From positions 868,001 through 932,000 of the forward strand of contig CAWGTD010000003.1 of NCBI GenBank assembly GCA_963825415.1: a stretch of 64,000 nucleotides of DNA. Direction: 5' to 3'. This document shows positions 17,376-25,580 of this stretch, piece after piece. The DNA comes from BP-464 sp963825415. GTDB lineage: Bacteria; Actinomycetota; Thermoleophilia; Solirubrobacterales; Solirubrobacteraceae. How positions within the stretch are numbered: the first letter of the stretch is position 1; each line of letters begins with the position of its first letter. Both the position numbers and the translations under genes were made by a program. The notes under the pieces are model-generated. The model was not told the origin of the DNA and did not search any database. It saw only the letters and a list, made by a program, of their open reading frames with translations.

Positions 17376-18098
17376 ATGGCCACCGAGCCCGCCCACGCGA
17401 CCGTCGCCGAGGAGGAATACCTCCAGACGCTCTTCTGGCTGCACGAGGCGCGCCTGCAGATGACGGGCGCCAACGTGGCTCGCGCCATGCAGCTTTCGCC
17501 GCCCACGGTCCACGAGATGATCGGCCGGCTCGAGCGCGACGGCTACATCACCCGTGCCGACGACAAGACGATCGCCTTCACCGACGACGGCCGCGAGCAC
17601 GCCGAGGGCATCGTGCGCCGCCACCGCCTGATCGAGCGCTTCCTCACCGACGTGCTCGGCATCCCCTGGCACGAGGTCCACGAGGAGGCCGAGCGGCTCG
17701 AGCACGCGATGTCGCCGGTGCTCGAGGAGCGCATGCTCGCCGCGATCGGCGACGCGAAGACCTGCCCGCACGGCCACCCGATCGAGGCGGGTTCGCGCAT
17801 CGAGGGCGCGCCGCTGGCCGACGTCGAGCTGGGCGCGACCCTCACCGTCCTGCGCTTCGAGAACGAGGCCGAGGACGTACTGCTCGACCTCAAGGCCGCC
17901 GGCGTCGAGCCCGGCATGGAGGCGACGCTCGCCGGCAGCGAGCCCGAGGAGGTCGTGATCGAAGTGGCCGACGGCGGCCGCTGCACGCTGACCCGCTCGA
18001 TCGCCGAGACGGTCTCGGTGCTCGCCGACCCCGCACCCCCGCCGCGCGTGGCGCTGCCGGAAACACTGGTTGTAGGTCGAGAGCGCTACGGGCGTTAG
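17376..18098 (+). CDS. DtxR-family metal-dependent transcriptional regulator
   Basis: 240 aa. Three parts in order: N-terminal winged helix (EEEYLQTLFWL, then LSPPTVHEMIGRLERDGYI as recognition helix), metal-binding/dimerisation domain with HRLIERFLTDVLGIPW, HEEAERLEHAMS and the CPHGHPI motif, and a C-terminal FeoA/SH3-like domain from about residue 150. It senses Fe(II) or Mn(II) and represses metal uptake genes. The combination of domains and length is standard. No uptake gene is adjacent; a possible own operator overlaps the start. Confidence 0.92.
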   Translation: MATEPAHATVAEEEYLQTLFWLHEARLQMTGANVARAMQLSPPTVHEMIGRLERDGYITRADDKTIAFTDDGREHAEGIVRRHRLIERFLTDVLGIPWHEVHEEAERLEHAMSPVLEERMLAAIGDAKTCPHGHPIEAGSRIEGAPLADVELGATLTVLRFENEAEDVLLDLKAAGVEPGMEATLAGSEPEEVVIEVADGGRCTLTRSIAETVSVLADPAPPPRVALPETLVVGRERYGR

Positions 18099-19191
18099 CC
18101 CAGGGAGTGCAGCGCTTCGGCGAGGCGCGACACGCCCTCGTCGATCTCGTCGGCGGTGACGCCGGAGTAGGCGAGGCGCAGCGTGTTCTCGCCGCCTTCG
18201 AGCAGGAAGTCGGTGCCCTTGACGAACTGCACGCCGCGGGCGGCCGCGGCATCGAACAGCTCGGCGACGTTTGTGCCGTCCGGGAGCTCGATCCACATGA
18301 AGTAGCCGCCGTCGGGCGCGGTGAAGCGGGCCTCGGGCAGGTCGCGCTCGAGCGCCGCGGTCAGCCGCGCCACCCGCTCCTCCAGCGCGTTCTTGACCGT
18401 CTCGATCGAGCTGTCGATCGCTCCGCCGGCGCAGAACTCGTGGACGATCGCCTGGGCGATCATGTTCGGCGAGATGTAGGTGCTCGTCGCCCGCTTGGCG
18501 ATCCGGCCGATCAGCTCGGCGGGCCCGACGAGGTAGCCGACGCGGATGCCGGGGCAGACCGTCTTCGAGAACGAGCTCGCGTAGACGACGCTCTCCGACG
18601 AATCCATCTCGAGCATCGTCGGAAGCCGCTCGCCGCGGAAGCGCAGCTCGACGTAGGGGTCGTCCTCGAAGATCACGAAGCTGTGCTCGCGCGGCCAGCC
18701 CGAGCAGCGCCTCGCGCTTGGCCGCCGACGAGCGTGTAGCCGGCCGGGTTCTGGAAGTTGGGGATGATGTGGGCCAGCGTCGGGCGTGCACCGCCGGCGA
18801 GCAGGCTGCCGAGCGCCTCGACGTTCACGCCGTCCTGCTCGAGCTCCACCGCGTGGACCTGCGCTCCGCGCGCCCGCAACGCAAGCAGCGTGCGGTCATA
18901 GGTCGGCCGCTCGACGACGACCTCGTCGCCGGAGTTGACCAGCTCGTCGAACAGGAACGCGTCGGCCTGCATCGAGCCGTTGGTGACGAGCACCTGGGCT
19001 TCGTCGACGTCGTGGCGCTCGGCGATCCAGCGGCGCAGCGGCGGGTAGCCGACCGACGTGCCGTAGGCGGTCGCACCGCCCGGGTCGACCGTCAGCGCGC
19101 GGTCGGCAGCGGCGCGCAGGCCCTCGACGTCGATGATGTCCAGGGACGGCGCGCCCCGGGCGAAGGAGATCGTTGAGGCGGCGACAGCCAC
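18095..19191 (-). pseudogene. PLP-dependent aminotransferase (class I/II, MocR/LysN-like), broken by two +1 frameshifts
   Basis: The N-terminal half (GTG 19191 to about 18729) reads FARGAPSLDIIDVEGL, GSMQADAFLFDELV, VVERPTYDRTLL and IIPNFQNPAGYTL. A short middle piece in a second frame reads SAAKREALLGLA (about 18728-18692). The C-terminal half in a third frame reads REHSFVIFEDDPYVELRF, the PLP-lysine motif SSFSKTVCPGIRVGYLVGP, and GGYFMWIELP. The whole is 365 codons plus two bases, so removing one base near 18729 and one near 18690 restores a full-length enzyme. Family members transfer amino groups between amino and keto acids. Could be two assembly errors or a decaying gene. Confidence 0.8.
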
Positions 19192-19193
19192 TT

Positions 19194-19219
19194 CTCGCAG
19201 CGTAGCTCTCAGCTGCGAG
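19194..19219. terminator. 8-bp hairpin at the end of sucD
   Basis: Perfect inverted repeat CTCGCAGC (19194-19201) and GCTGCGAG (19212-19219) with a 10-nt loop. It spans the sucD stop codon and the gap before the aminotransferase start. No T-run follows in either direction, so it is a terminator or RNA-stability hairpin only by position. Confidence 0.35.
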
Positions 19220-20090
19220 CGAGCGCTTCGACGGCGATCTCGGACACCTGGGTCGGCGTGCGGCCCACCCGCACCCCGACGGCCTCGAGCGCCTCGGCCT
19301 TCGCCGCCGCCGTGCCCTGCGAGCCCGAGACGATCGCGCCCGCGTGGCCCATCGTCTTGCCGGGCGGCGCGGTGAAGCCCGCGATGTAGGCGACGACCGG
19401 CTTGCTCACGTGCTCGCCGATGTACGCCGCCGCCTCTTCCTCGGCCGACCCGCCGATCTCGCCGCTCATGACGATCAGCTCGGTCTCGTCGTCGGCCTCG
19501 AAGAGCTCGATGATGTCGATGAACGAGCTGCCGGGGACGGGATCGCCGCCGATGCCGACGATCGAGGAGTTGCCGAAGCCGCGCTGGGCCAGCTCGTTGC
19601 CGATCTGGTAGGTCAGGGTCCCCGAGCGCGAGACGACGCCGACGTTGCCCTCCTTGAAGAACGCGGCCGGGATGATCCCGACGTTCGCCTTTCCCGGCGA
19701 TAGCACGCCCGGGCAGTTGGGGCCGATGAGCCGCACGCCCGGATGGTGGGCCTTGAGGAAGTTGTAGACGCGCAGCTCGTCGTGGGCGGGGATGCCCTCG
19801 GTGATCGCGATGATCGTCTCGATGCCCGCGTCGGCGGCCTCGAGGATCGAGTCGGCGGCGAACGGCGGCGGGACGAAGATCATCGCCGTGTTGGCGCCGG
19901 TTTCGCCGACGGCGAAGTGGAAGGTGTCGAAGACAGGGATGCCCTCCACGTCCTGGCCGCCCTTGCCTGGCGTCACGCCGGCGACGACATCGGTGCCGTA
20001 GCGCTGGTTGTTGAGGGTGTGGAACGAGCCCTCGCGCCCGGTGATGCCCGAGACGCACAGCTTCGTGTCGGTGCCGACGAGAACGCTCAT
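19209..20090 (-). CDS. sucD: Succinyl-CoA synthetase alpha subunit
   Basis: 293 aa. CoA-binding Rossmann domain with SGITGREGSFHT and GVTPGKGG, the GPNCPGVLSPGKANVGI block, and the phosphohistidine loop GHAGAIVSG near residue 250 that carries the phosphoryl group from succinyl phosphate to NDP. The enzyme links succinyl-CoA and succinate with substrate-level phosphorylation in the TCA cycle. Start ATG overlaps the sucC stop (20087-20090), as usual for this pair. Confidence 0.97.
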   Translation of the reverse strand: MSVLVGTDTKLCVSGITGREGSFHTLNNQRYGTDVVAGVTPGKGGQDVEGIPVFDTFHFAVGETGANTAMIFVPPPFAADSILEAADAGIETIIAITEGIPAHDELRVYNFLKAHHPGVRLIGPNCPGVLSPGKANVGIIPAAFFKEGNVGVVSRSGTLTYQIGNELAQRGFGNSSIVGIGGDPVPGSSFIDIIELFEADDETELIVMSGEIGGSAEEEAAAYIGEHVSKPVVAYIAGFTAPPGKTMGHAGAIVSGSQGTAAAKAEALEAVGVRVGRTPTQVSEIAVEALARS

Positions 20091-21235
20091 GCCGCCGCGG
20101 CTGCCAGCTCGACGACCTTCTCGGCCGCCTCGTTCATGGTCGAGGCGGTGGCCACGTTGGGAAGGTCCGCCTCGGCCACGATCTTGCGGCCTTCGACGTC
20201 GTTGGTCCCGTCGAGCCGGACGACGAACGGCACCTGCGGGTTGAGCTGGCGGAACGCCTCGACCAGGCCGTTGGCCACCTCGTCACAGCGGGTGATGCCG
20301 CCGAAGATGTTGAACAGCACGGCCTTGACCTTGGGGTCGGAGAGGATCACCTCGACCGCGCTGGTGATCGCCTCGGCCTTCGAGCCGCCGCCGGCGTCGA
20401 GGAAGTTCGCCGGCTTGCCCCCGAACTGCGCGACCACGTCCAGCGTGCTCATGACCAGCCCGGCGCCGTTGCCGAGGATCCCGATGTCGCCGTCGAGCTT
20501 GACGTAGGTCAGGCCGCGCTCGGCGGCCATCCGCTCCTGCTCGTCCTCGGCGCCCGGGTTGCGCAGCCCCGCGTTGTCGGCGTGGCGGAACAGCGAGTTG
20601 CCGTCGAGCGTGACCTTGGCGTCGAGCGCCTTGACGCTGCGGTCGGCCAGGACCACCAGCGGGTTGACCTCGACGAGCATCGCCTCCTCGGAGACGAACG
20701 CGTCGTAGAGCTTGGCCAGCAGCGCGCCGACCGGGCGCACCACGTCCGCGGGCAGCCCGGCCTCGTAGGCCAGCCGCCGGCCGTGGAAGGCCTGAAAGCC
20801 CATCAGCGGGTCGACGTGCAGGCGGGCGATCGCCTCGGGGTTGCGCTCGGCGACCTCCTCGATCTCGACGCCGCCCTCCTTGGACAGCATCAGCAGCGGC
20901 GCCTTCGCGCTGCGGTCGAAGACGATCGACGCGTAGTACTCCTCGGCGATGTCGCTCGCCGCCTCGATCCAGACCTCGGCGACCGTGTGGCCGCGGATGT
21001 CCATGCCGAGGATCGCCTCGGAGTGCTCGCGGGCCTCGTCGCGGTCCTTGGCGACCTTGATGCCGCCGGCCTTTCCGCGCCCCCCGATCAGCACCTGGGC
21101 CTTGACCACGCAGGGGTAGCCGATCTCGTCGGCGGCGGCCACGGCCTCGTCGACGGTGGTCGCCGGCCGACCGTCCGGCACTGGGACTCCATGGCGGGCG
21201 AAGAGCTGCTTGCCCTGATATTCGAGCAGGTCCAT
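20087..21235 (-). CDS. sucC: Succinyl-CoA synthetase beta subunit
   Basis: 382 aa. ATP-grasp domain beginning MDLLEYQGKQLFARHGVPVP, with VVKAQVLIGGRGKAGG, the nucleotide loop and ALDAKVTLDGNSL, then the C-terminal ligase domain with GNGAGLVMSTLD, FLDAGGGSKAE and VLFNIFGGITRCD. It binds the nucleotide and forms the active heterodimer with SucD. First gene of the sucCD operon, divergent from the HAD gene with 32 bp between starts. Confidence 0.97.
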   Translation of the reverse strand: MDLLEYQGKQLFARHGVPVPDGRPATTVDEAVAAADEIGYPCVVKAQVLIGGRGKAGGIKVAKDRDEAREHSEAILGMDIRGHTVAEVWIEAASDIAEEYYASIVFDRSAKAPLLMLSKEGGVEIEEVAERNPEAIARLHVDPLMGFQAFHGRRLAYEAGLPADVVRPVGALLAKLYDAFVSEEAMLVEVNPLVVLADRSVKALDAKVTLDGNSLFRHADNAGLRNPGAEDEQERMAAERGLTYVKLDGDIGILGNGAGLVMSTLDVVAQFGGKPANFLDAGGGSKAEAITSAVEVILSDPKVKAVLFNIFGGITRCDEVANGLVEAFRQLNPQVPFVVRLDGTNDVEGRKIVAEADLPNVATASTMNEAAEKVVELAAAAA

Positions 21236-21250
21236 GCGAGTCGGTGACCC

Positions 21251-21256
21251 TACAAT
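21251..21256 (+). promoter_or_regulatory. Possible -10 hexamer for the HAD gene
   Basis: TACAAT, five of six matches to TATAAT, 11 bases before the ATG at 21268 and inside the short sucC/HAD divergent gap. No convincing -35 is seen upstream, where sucC is already coding. Confidence 0.35.
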
Positions 21257-21267
21257 GCGCGGCCGGT

Positions 21268-21945
21268 ATGGCCCTCCCGAAACAGCTCACGTTCGTGACC
21301 TTCGATGTCTACGGCACCCTCATCGATTGGGAGGAGGGCGTCTACCAGGCTTTCAAGAAGGAAGCCGACCGCGACGGGTTCACGATCGAGAAGGACGTGA
21401 TCATCCCGCTCTTCCACGAGATCTCGCGCGAGATCGAGGGCGGTTCCTACGAGCTCTACGCCGAGGTGTTGCGCCGCACGGCGCTGGAGATCGCCAAGCG
21501 GATCGGCTGGCCGCTGGAGTCCTCGCGCTCGGGCTTCCTGCCGGACTCGGTGCAGCGCTGGGCGCCCTTCAAGGAGACCAACACGCAGCTGCGAAAGTTC
21601 GCCTCGAAGTACCAGATCGGCCTGATCTCGAACATCGACGACAAGCTGCTGGGCCAGACGCGGCGCCATCTCCCGTCGGACTTCGACCTCGTCGTGACGG
21701 CGCAGCAGGTGCGCTCCTACAAGCCCGACCCCGCGCACTTCAAGGAGTGCGAGCGCCGTGTCGGCGGCAAGAAGGGCTGGGTCCACGTGGCGAGCAGCTA
21801 CTACCACGACGTCGAGCCCTGCGCGAAGCTCAAGGTGCCGGTGATCTGGGTCAACCGCTCCAAGGAGCAGCTCGAGCCCAGCCAGAAGAAGCCCACCGAG
21901 GAGGTCCGCACCCTCCTCGACGCGGCCAAGCTGCTCGGCCTCTGA
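21268..21945 (+). CDS. HAD-superfamily hydrolase (haloacid dehalogenase type II-like)
   Basis: 225 aa from ATG 21268; a GTG eight codons earlier (21244) is less likely because it lacks a ribosome-binding site. Motif I is TFDVYGTLIDW with the nucleophilic Asp, motif II is LISNIDD, the Lys of motif III is in VRSYKPDPAHF, and the acidic motif IV is ASSYYHDVEPC. The DxYGT form of motif I is typical of L-2-haloacid dehalogenases, but many family members are phosphatases. Cytosolic. Followed by MBL and VOC genes on the same strand. Confidence 0.85.
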   Translation: MALPKQLTFVTFDVYGTLIDWEEGVYQAFKKEADRDGFTIEKDVIIPLFHEISREIEGGSYELYAEVLRRTALEIAKRIGWPLESSRSGFLPDSVQRWAPFKETNTQLRKFASKYQIGLISNIDDKLLGQTRRHLPSDFDLVVTAQQVRSYKPDPAHFKECERRVGGKKGWVHVASSYYHDVEPCAKLKVPVIWVNRSKEQLEPSQKKPTEEVRTLLDAAKLLGL

Positions 21946-21985
21946 ACGCGTCCTGAAGGTCCTCGCCCTCCATCCCGACGTCGTC

Positions 21986-22627
21986 GTGTGCGTCAGCGGG
22001 ATCTGGCAGACGACCTGCACCGTGCTGCACGGCGGCGACGAGTGCTTCGTGATCGACTCGCCCGTGCTGCCCTCCGAGCTCGAGGCGCTGCCGGCGGTGC
22101 TCTCCCAGGCGCAGTGGGAGTGCTCGGGGCTGATCGCGACGCACGGCGACTGGGACCACCTGCTCGGCCGGCTCGCGTTCCCCGGCGCGGCGCTGGGCGC
22201 GGCGGAGTCGACCGTACGCCGGCTGGCCGACGAGCCCGGCGAGCCGCAGCGCAAGCTGCGCGCATTCGACAGCGAGCACTACGTCGAGCGCGGGCCGCTC
22301 GCGCTCGGCGAGCTCCAGGCGCTGCCGGTGCCGGGCAAGCTCGAGGTGGGCGACCGCGAGCTGGAGCTGCACCCGGCCGAGGGTCACACCGCCGACGGCA
22401 TGGCGATCTGGGCGCCGTGGGCGGAGGTGCTCGTGTGCGGCGACTACCTCTCGCCGGTCGAGGACCCGATGGTCGGCGGCGAGGCGGCCGACTACCGCGC
22501 GACCCTCGAGCGCCTGCGGCCGCTGGTACAGCGCGCGCGCTGGGTCGTGCCCGGGCACGGCCGGCCGCTGGAGCGAGAGGCCGCGGCTTGCATCCTCGAC
22601 GACCATCTGGCCAAGATCCCGGAATGA
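21986..22627 (+). CDS. MBL-fold metallo-hydrolase
   Basis: 213 aa from GTG 21986. The frame stays open upstream but the only earlier initiator-like codon is CTG 21953, which would add MKVLALHPDVV, a natural opening for this subfamily, so the true start is uncertain. Metal motif THGDWDHLLG is a HxDxDH variant of the usual HxHxDH, followed by GHTADGM, VLVCGDYLS and PGHGRPLE, which supply the other ligands. Probably a small hydrolase in the cytosol; substrate unknown. Its stop overlaps the next start (ATGA, 22624-22627). Confidence 0.8.
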   Translation: MCVSGIWQTTCTVLHGGDECFVIDSPVLPSELEALPAVLSQAQWECSGLIATHGDWDHLLGRLAFPGAALGAAESTVRRLADEPGEPQRKLRAFDSEHYVERGPLALGELQALPVPGKLEVGDRELELHPAEGHTADGMAIWAPWAEVLVCGDYLSPVEDPMVGGEAADYRATLERLRPLVQRARWVVPGHGRPLEREAAACILDDHLAKIPE

Positions 22628-22980
22628 CCATCCACCACGTGGCCCTGGAAGCCGGCCCCGCCGATCGCGAGGCGCTCGTGTCGTTCTTCGGCCTGCTGGG
22701 CTTCGATGACGCAGGCGGCCTGGAAGGCCTCTCGCGCTGGGTCGAGCGCGACGGCAAGCAGGTCCACTTCCTCTTCACCGACGGGCCGGTCACGCCGCTG
22801 CTCGGCCATGTGGCGGTCGTGGCCCCGGACGATTACGACGCGACGCTCGAGCGGCTGCGCGGCGCGGGGTTCGACCCGCAGGCCCAGGAGGAGTACTGGG
22901 GCTCGCCGCGCTGCTTCGTCCATGCGCCCGGCGGCCACGTGGTCGAGGTCATGGCGTTTGCACCAGGTGCAGGCGCATGA
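22624..22980 (+). CDS. VOC (glyoxalase/bleomycin-resistance) family protein
   Basis: 118 aa. One glyoxalase-like beta-alpha-beta3 pair: IHHVALEAGPADREALVSFF at the start and GHVAVVAPDDYDATLERL, then FVHAPGGHVVEVMAF with the C-terminal Glu metal ligand. Metal ligands probably H5 and the Glu near residue 111. Translationally coupled to the MBL gene. Its 3' end overlaps the end of the convergent GNAT gene by 32 bp. Confidence 0.82.
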   Translation: MTIHHVALEAGPADREALVSFFGLLGFDDAGGLEGLSRWVERDGKQVHFLFTDGPVTPLLGHVAVVAPDDYDATLERLRGAGFDPQAQEEYWGSPRCFVHAPGGHVVEVMAFAPGAGA

Positions 22981-23435
22981 AGAGGTTGCCGCCGCCGTAG
23001 CGGTCGTCGCGGTTGTCGAAGCCGAACGAGCGATAGAGCGCCAGCGCGGGGTCGTTGGCGTCGTTGACGTCGAGCTCGATCCGCCGACAGCCGCGCTCGC
23101 GGGCGCGCTGGACGGTCAGCCCGACCAGCGCGCGGGCCACGCCCTGGCCGCGCGCGGCCTCGCCGACGTAGAGGTCTTCGAGCAGGCAGTCCTCGGCCGC
23201 CCACCAGATCCCGTAGCGGAACCGCAGCTGCGCCACGCCTGAGGGCGGCGCGTCGTCGTGGGCGGCGCCGAGCAGGTACTCGGCGCCCGGATCGCCCATC
23301 AGCCGCTCGACGCCGGCGAGGAAGGCATTGTCGGACGGCCACTGCCACTCCGAGGTGGTCGCGGAACGCGACAAGCAACCCGGCGACGGCCTCCGCCTCG
23401 CCCGGCTCTGCCACCCAGACCCGTGGCTCGCCCAT
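22949..23435 (-). pseudogene. GNAT-family N-acetyltransferase, broken by a +1 frameshift
   Basis: The natural start is ATG 23435 (MGEPRVWVAEPGEAEAVAGL, then AFRDH). After about 23360 the sensible reading moves to another frame: EWQWPSDNAFLAGVERLM, LLEDLYVGEAARGQGVARAL (the acetyl-CoA loop RGQGVA), ELDVNDANDPALALYRSFGF. The interval is 162 codons plus one base. Removing one base around 23349-23362 gives an ordinary full-length GNAT. If the break is real, only the C-terminal 141 aa could be made, from a start that lacks the first strand and helix. Confidence 0.75.
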
Positions 23436-23451
23436 CGGGCGAGCCTACGGA

Positions 23452-25554
23452 TCAGGAGTCGGCCACGATGGCGACGAGCGGCTTCTCGAGGGTCCGGCCG
23501 TACTTCTCGCCGACGTTGCCCTGGTTCTCAGCCGTGGGCGGCAGCATGATCAGGTCCCAGTCGCTGACGATCTCGGAGACCGGCACGGTCGTCCGGCCGT
23601 TGTCGGAATCCGCCTGGAACAGCAGGTGCAGGCCGTGGGTGCCGATGTCGCCCTGCCAGAAATGGTCGTCGCCGTTGGGGGTGGCCTTGTCGCCCGGGCG
23701 CTTGCCGGCGTCGCCCTTGGCGTTCCAGCAGCGGCGCGGCGAGCCGTCGCTCGCGGTCGACTTCTGCTCGTCTTCGAAGTGGCGCGGGTGCAGCTCGGGC
23801 CCCGGGTCGGAGCCGGTGCCGTCGTCGAAGCAGGCGTCGTCGCGGTAGTAGGGCACCGCGGCCACGGACTGCGCGGCGCCGCCCGGCGTCAGGTCGGTCG
23901 GCGTCGAGTGGATGCGGTCGACGATCGTGCCGTAGGGCCCCGCCACCTCGGCCCAGCCCAGGGCGGCGTTGGCGTCGGCGAACGTCGCGTCGCCGGGGTC
24001 GATCGAGGCGTGCTCCTGGCTGGAGAGCACCGGGCACAGCTGCGCCTGCTGGTAGGTCGAGCGGTACAACGCATCGAGCTGCGACTGGCCGTTGGGCTTG
24101 TCCCAGCGCGAGTTGCACGGATCGTCGAAGTTGCCGTAGACCTCGTCGTTGCGGCCGTCGATCGGGACGCCCGCCGGATTCGCGGAGTTGTAGAAGCGGT
24201 TCACGCGGCCGGCGTTGAAGTCCCACTGGGCGTAGATGCCGTCCAGCGGCGGGATGACGTGCACGCGCAGCCAGTTCTTCTGGACCATGCGGTCGCGGTA
24301 GAAGGTCTCGCGCCGGATCACGTTGGTGCCGGAGTCGGCGCCCCACGTCTCGCGGATCGCGCGGACCGGGCCGGTGCGCTCGCCGAGCAGCGAGGACGAG
24401 CCGCCCCAGTTGGTGTCCTCCTCCTCGTAGCCACAGCAGGGGGTTTTCGAGCCCGGGTCCTGGGCGAAGGCGCGCGCCTTCCAGCGGTCGACGAGGTCGG
24501 GGCCGTAGGTCGATCCACCGTCCGGCGAGATCTTGATCGAGGTCATCAGCCAGCGGCCGTCGTAGCGGTACTTGTAGCGGGAGGTGGTGATCGTGGTGCC
24601 GTCGAGCTCGCGTCGCGGCCCGATCGCGCGGGTGCCGTCGGCGTCGAGAACCGGCTTGCCGTCAGGCGTGCAGTAGGGACCCTGTTTGGCGGGGCCGTAG
24701 CCGCCGTAGCTCGACTTCGAGTAGGCGAGGATGTCGGCGTTGTAGTCGCGCCGGTAATGGACGTAGCCGCTGGAAGCGTCGAACGCCGGCTTGGGCCCGT
24801 CGGCGCCCGAGCGCATGACGTAGACGTAGCCGGGAGCCGCGCTCGGGTTCGTCGGGTCGAGGATCGTCGCCACCTTGACCCCGTCGATGCCCTGCGGGAC
24901 CGGCGCACCGGACGGCGCCTGCGGGCCGGCGTCGGAGGCCATGAACGCCAGCTCGTCGTTGGTGTCCAGGCCCTTGACCGGGTCGGTCGCCGCGTGATCG
25001 CCGGGCTTCATCGTCGCCCAGCAGCCGTTCGTGCGGCCGTTCTCGGTGAAGCGGAACCCCTCGCGGTCATACGCGTAGGTCGTGTGCTTGTCGGTGCCGG
25101 AATAGACGCCGAAGCCCGACGCGTCGTTGTTGAGGTACCGGGTGAAGACCTCGTCGACCTGGAAGGGGATCTGGACGAACTTGCTGCCGTCCCAGCGGAA
25201 GCCGAGGATCTTGTCGGTCGGCGTGCCCTCCAGCTGGCCCGCGGTCGCCGTCGAGGTGTCGGCGTCGGGGTCGACGTAATGGTTGTACTGGTCGGGGCAC
25301 TCGACGCCCTGGTTCTCGACGAAGCAGGTCGCGTCCTTGGACGGGACGGCCGCGGACAGGTTTTCGGGGACGCTCCAGACGCTGCCGCCGGCGAGCAGGT
25401 CCTTGCCGGTCAGCACGACGGGATCGGTCTCGCGCGCGGCCGGGATCGTGAAGTCAGGCGCGGCGGGTGTACCGGCGTGGGCGGGGATCGAGGCGAGGGC
25501 GGCGATCAGGGTCGCGGCACAGCTGAGCGCGACCAGCGCTGGGCGTCGGTGCAT
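23452..25554 (-). CDS. Large exported protein, paralogue of the next upstream gene, function unknown
   Basis: 700 aa. Signal peptide with cleavage after AHA (about residue 27), then a conserved opening ARETDPVVLTGKDLL. No transmembrane segment follows. It shares long identical blocks with its 746-aa neighbour: FQVDEVFTRYL, YDREGFRFT, DLVDRWKARAFAQDP, CCGYEEED, GPVRAIRETWGADSGTNV, RRETFY and DGIYAQWDFNAGRV. Several Cys pairs and Asp-rich turns suggest a disulfide- and calcium-stabilised extracellular protein. No known catalytic motif recognised. It is 26 bp downstream of its paralogue, so both are probably made from one transcript. Confidence 0.85.
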   Translation of the reverse strand: MHRRPALVALSCAATLIAALASIPAHAGTPAAPDFTIPAARETDPVVLTGKDLLAGGSVWSVPENLSAAVPSKDATCFVENQGVECPDQYNHYVDPDADTSTATAGQLEGTPTDKILGFRWDGSKFVQIPFQVDEVFTRYLNNDASGFGVYSGTDKHTTYAYDREGFRFTENGRTNGCWATMKPGDHAATDPVKGLDTNDELAFMASDAGPQAPSGAPVPQGIDGVKVATILDPTNPSAAPGYVYVMRSGADGPKPAFDASSGYVHYRRDYNADILAYSKSSYGGYGPAKQGPYCTPDGKPVLDADGTRAIGPRRELDGTTITTSRYKYRYDGRWLMTSIKISPDGGSTYGPDLVDRWKARAFAQDPGSKTPCCGYEEEDTNWGGSSSLLGERTGPVRAIRETWGADSGTNVIRRETFYRDRMVQKNWLRVHVIPPLDGIYAQWDFNAGRVNRFYNSANPAGVPIDGRNDEVYGNFDDPCNSRWDKPNGQSQLDALYRSTYQQAQLCPVLSSQEHASIDPGDATFADANAALGWAEVAGPYGTIVDRIHSTPTDLTPGGAAQSVAAVPYYRDDACFDDGTGSDPGPELHPRHFEDEQKSTASDGSPRRCWNAKGDAGKRPGDKATPNGDDHFWQGDIGTHGLHLLFQADSDNGRTTVPVSEIVSDWDLIMLPPTAENQGNVGEKYGRTLEKPLVAIVADS

Positions 25555-25580
25555 ACCGCCCAGAACGTCTGTTCAACCTC

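Noticed and set aside
19192..20058. Aminotransferase frame extended through sucD
   Set aside because: Same-strand out-of-frame reading of sucD; no family match and a ribosome-binding site and GTG occur at 19191.
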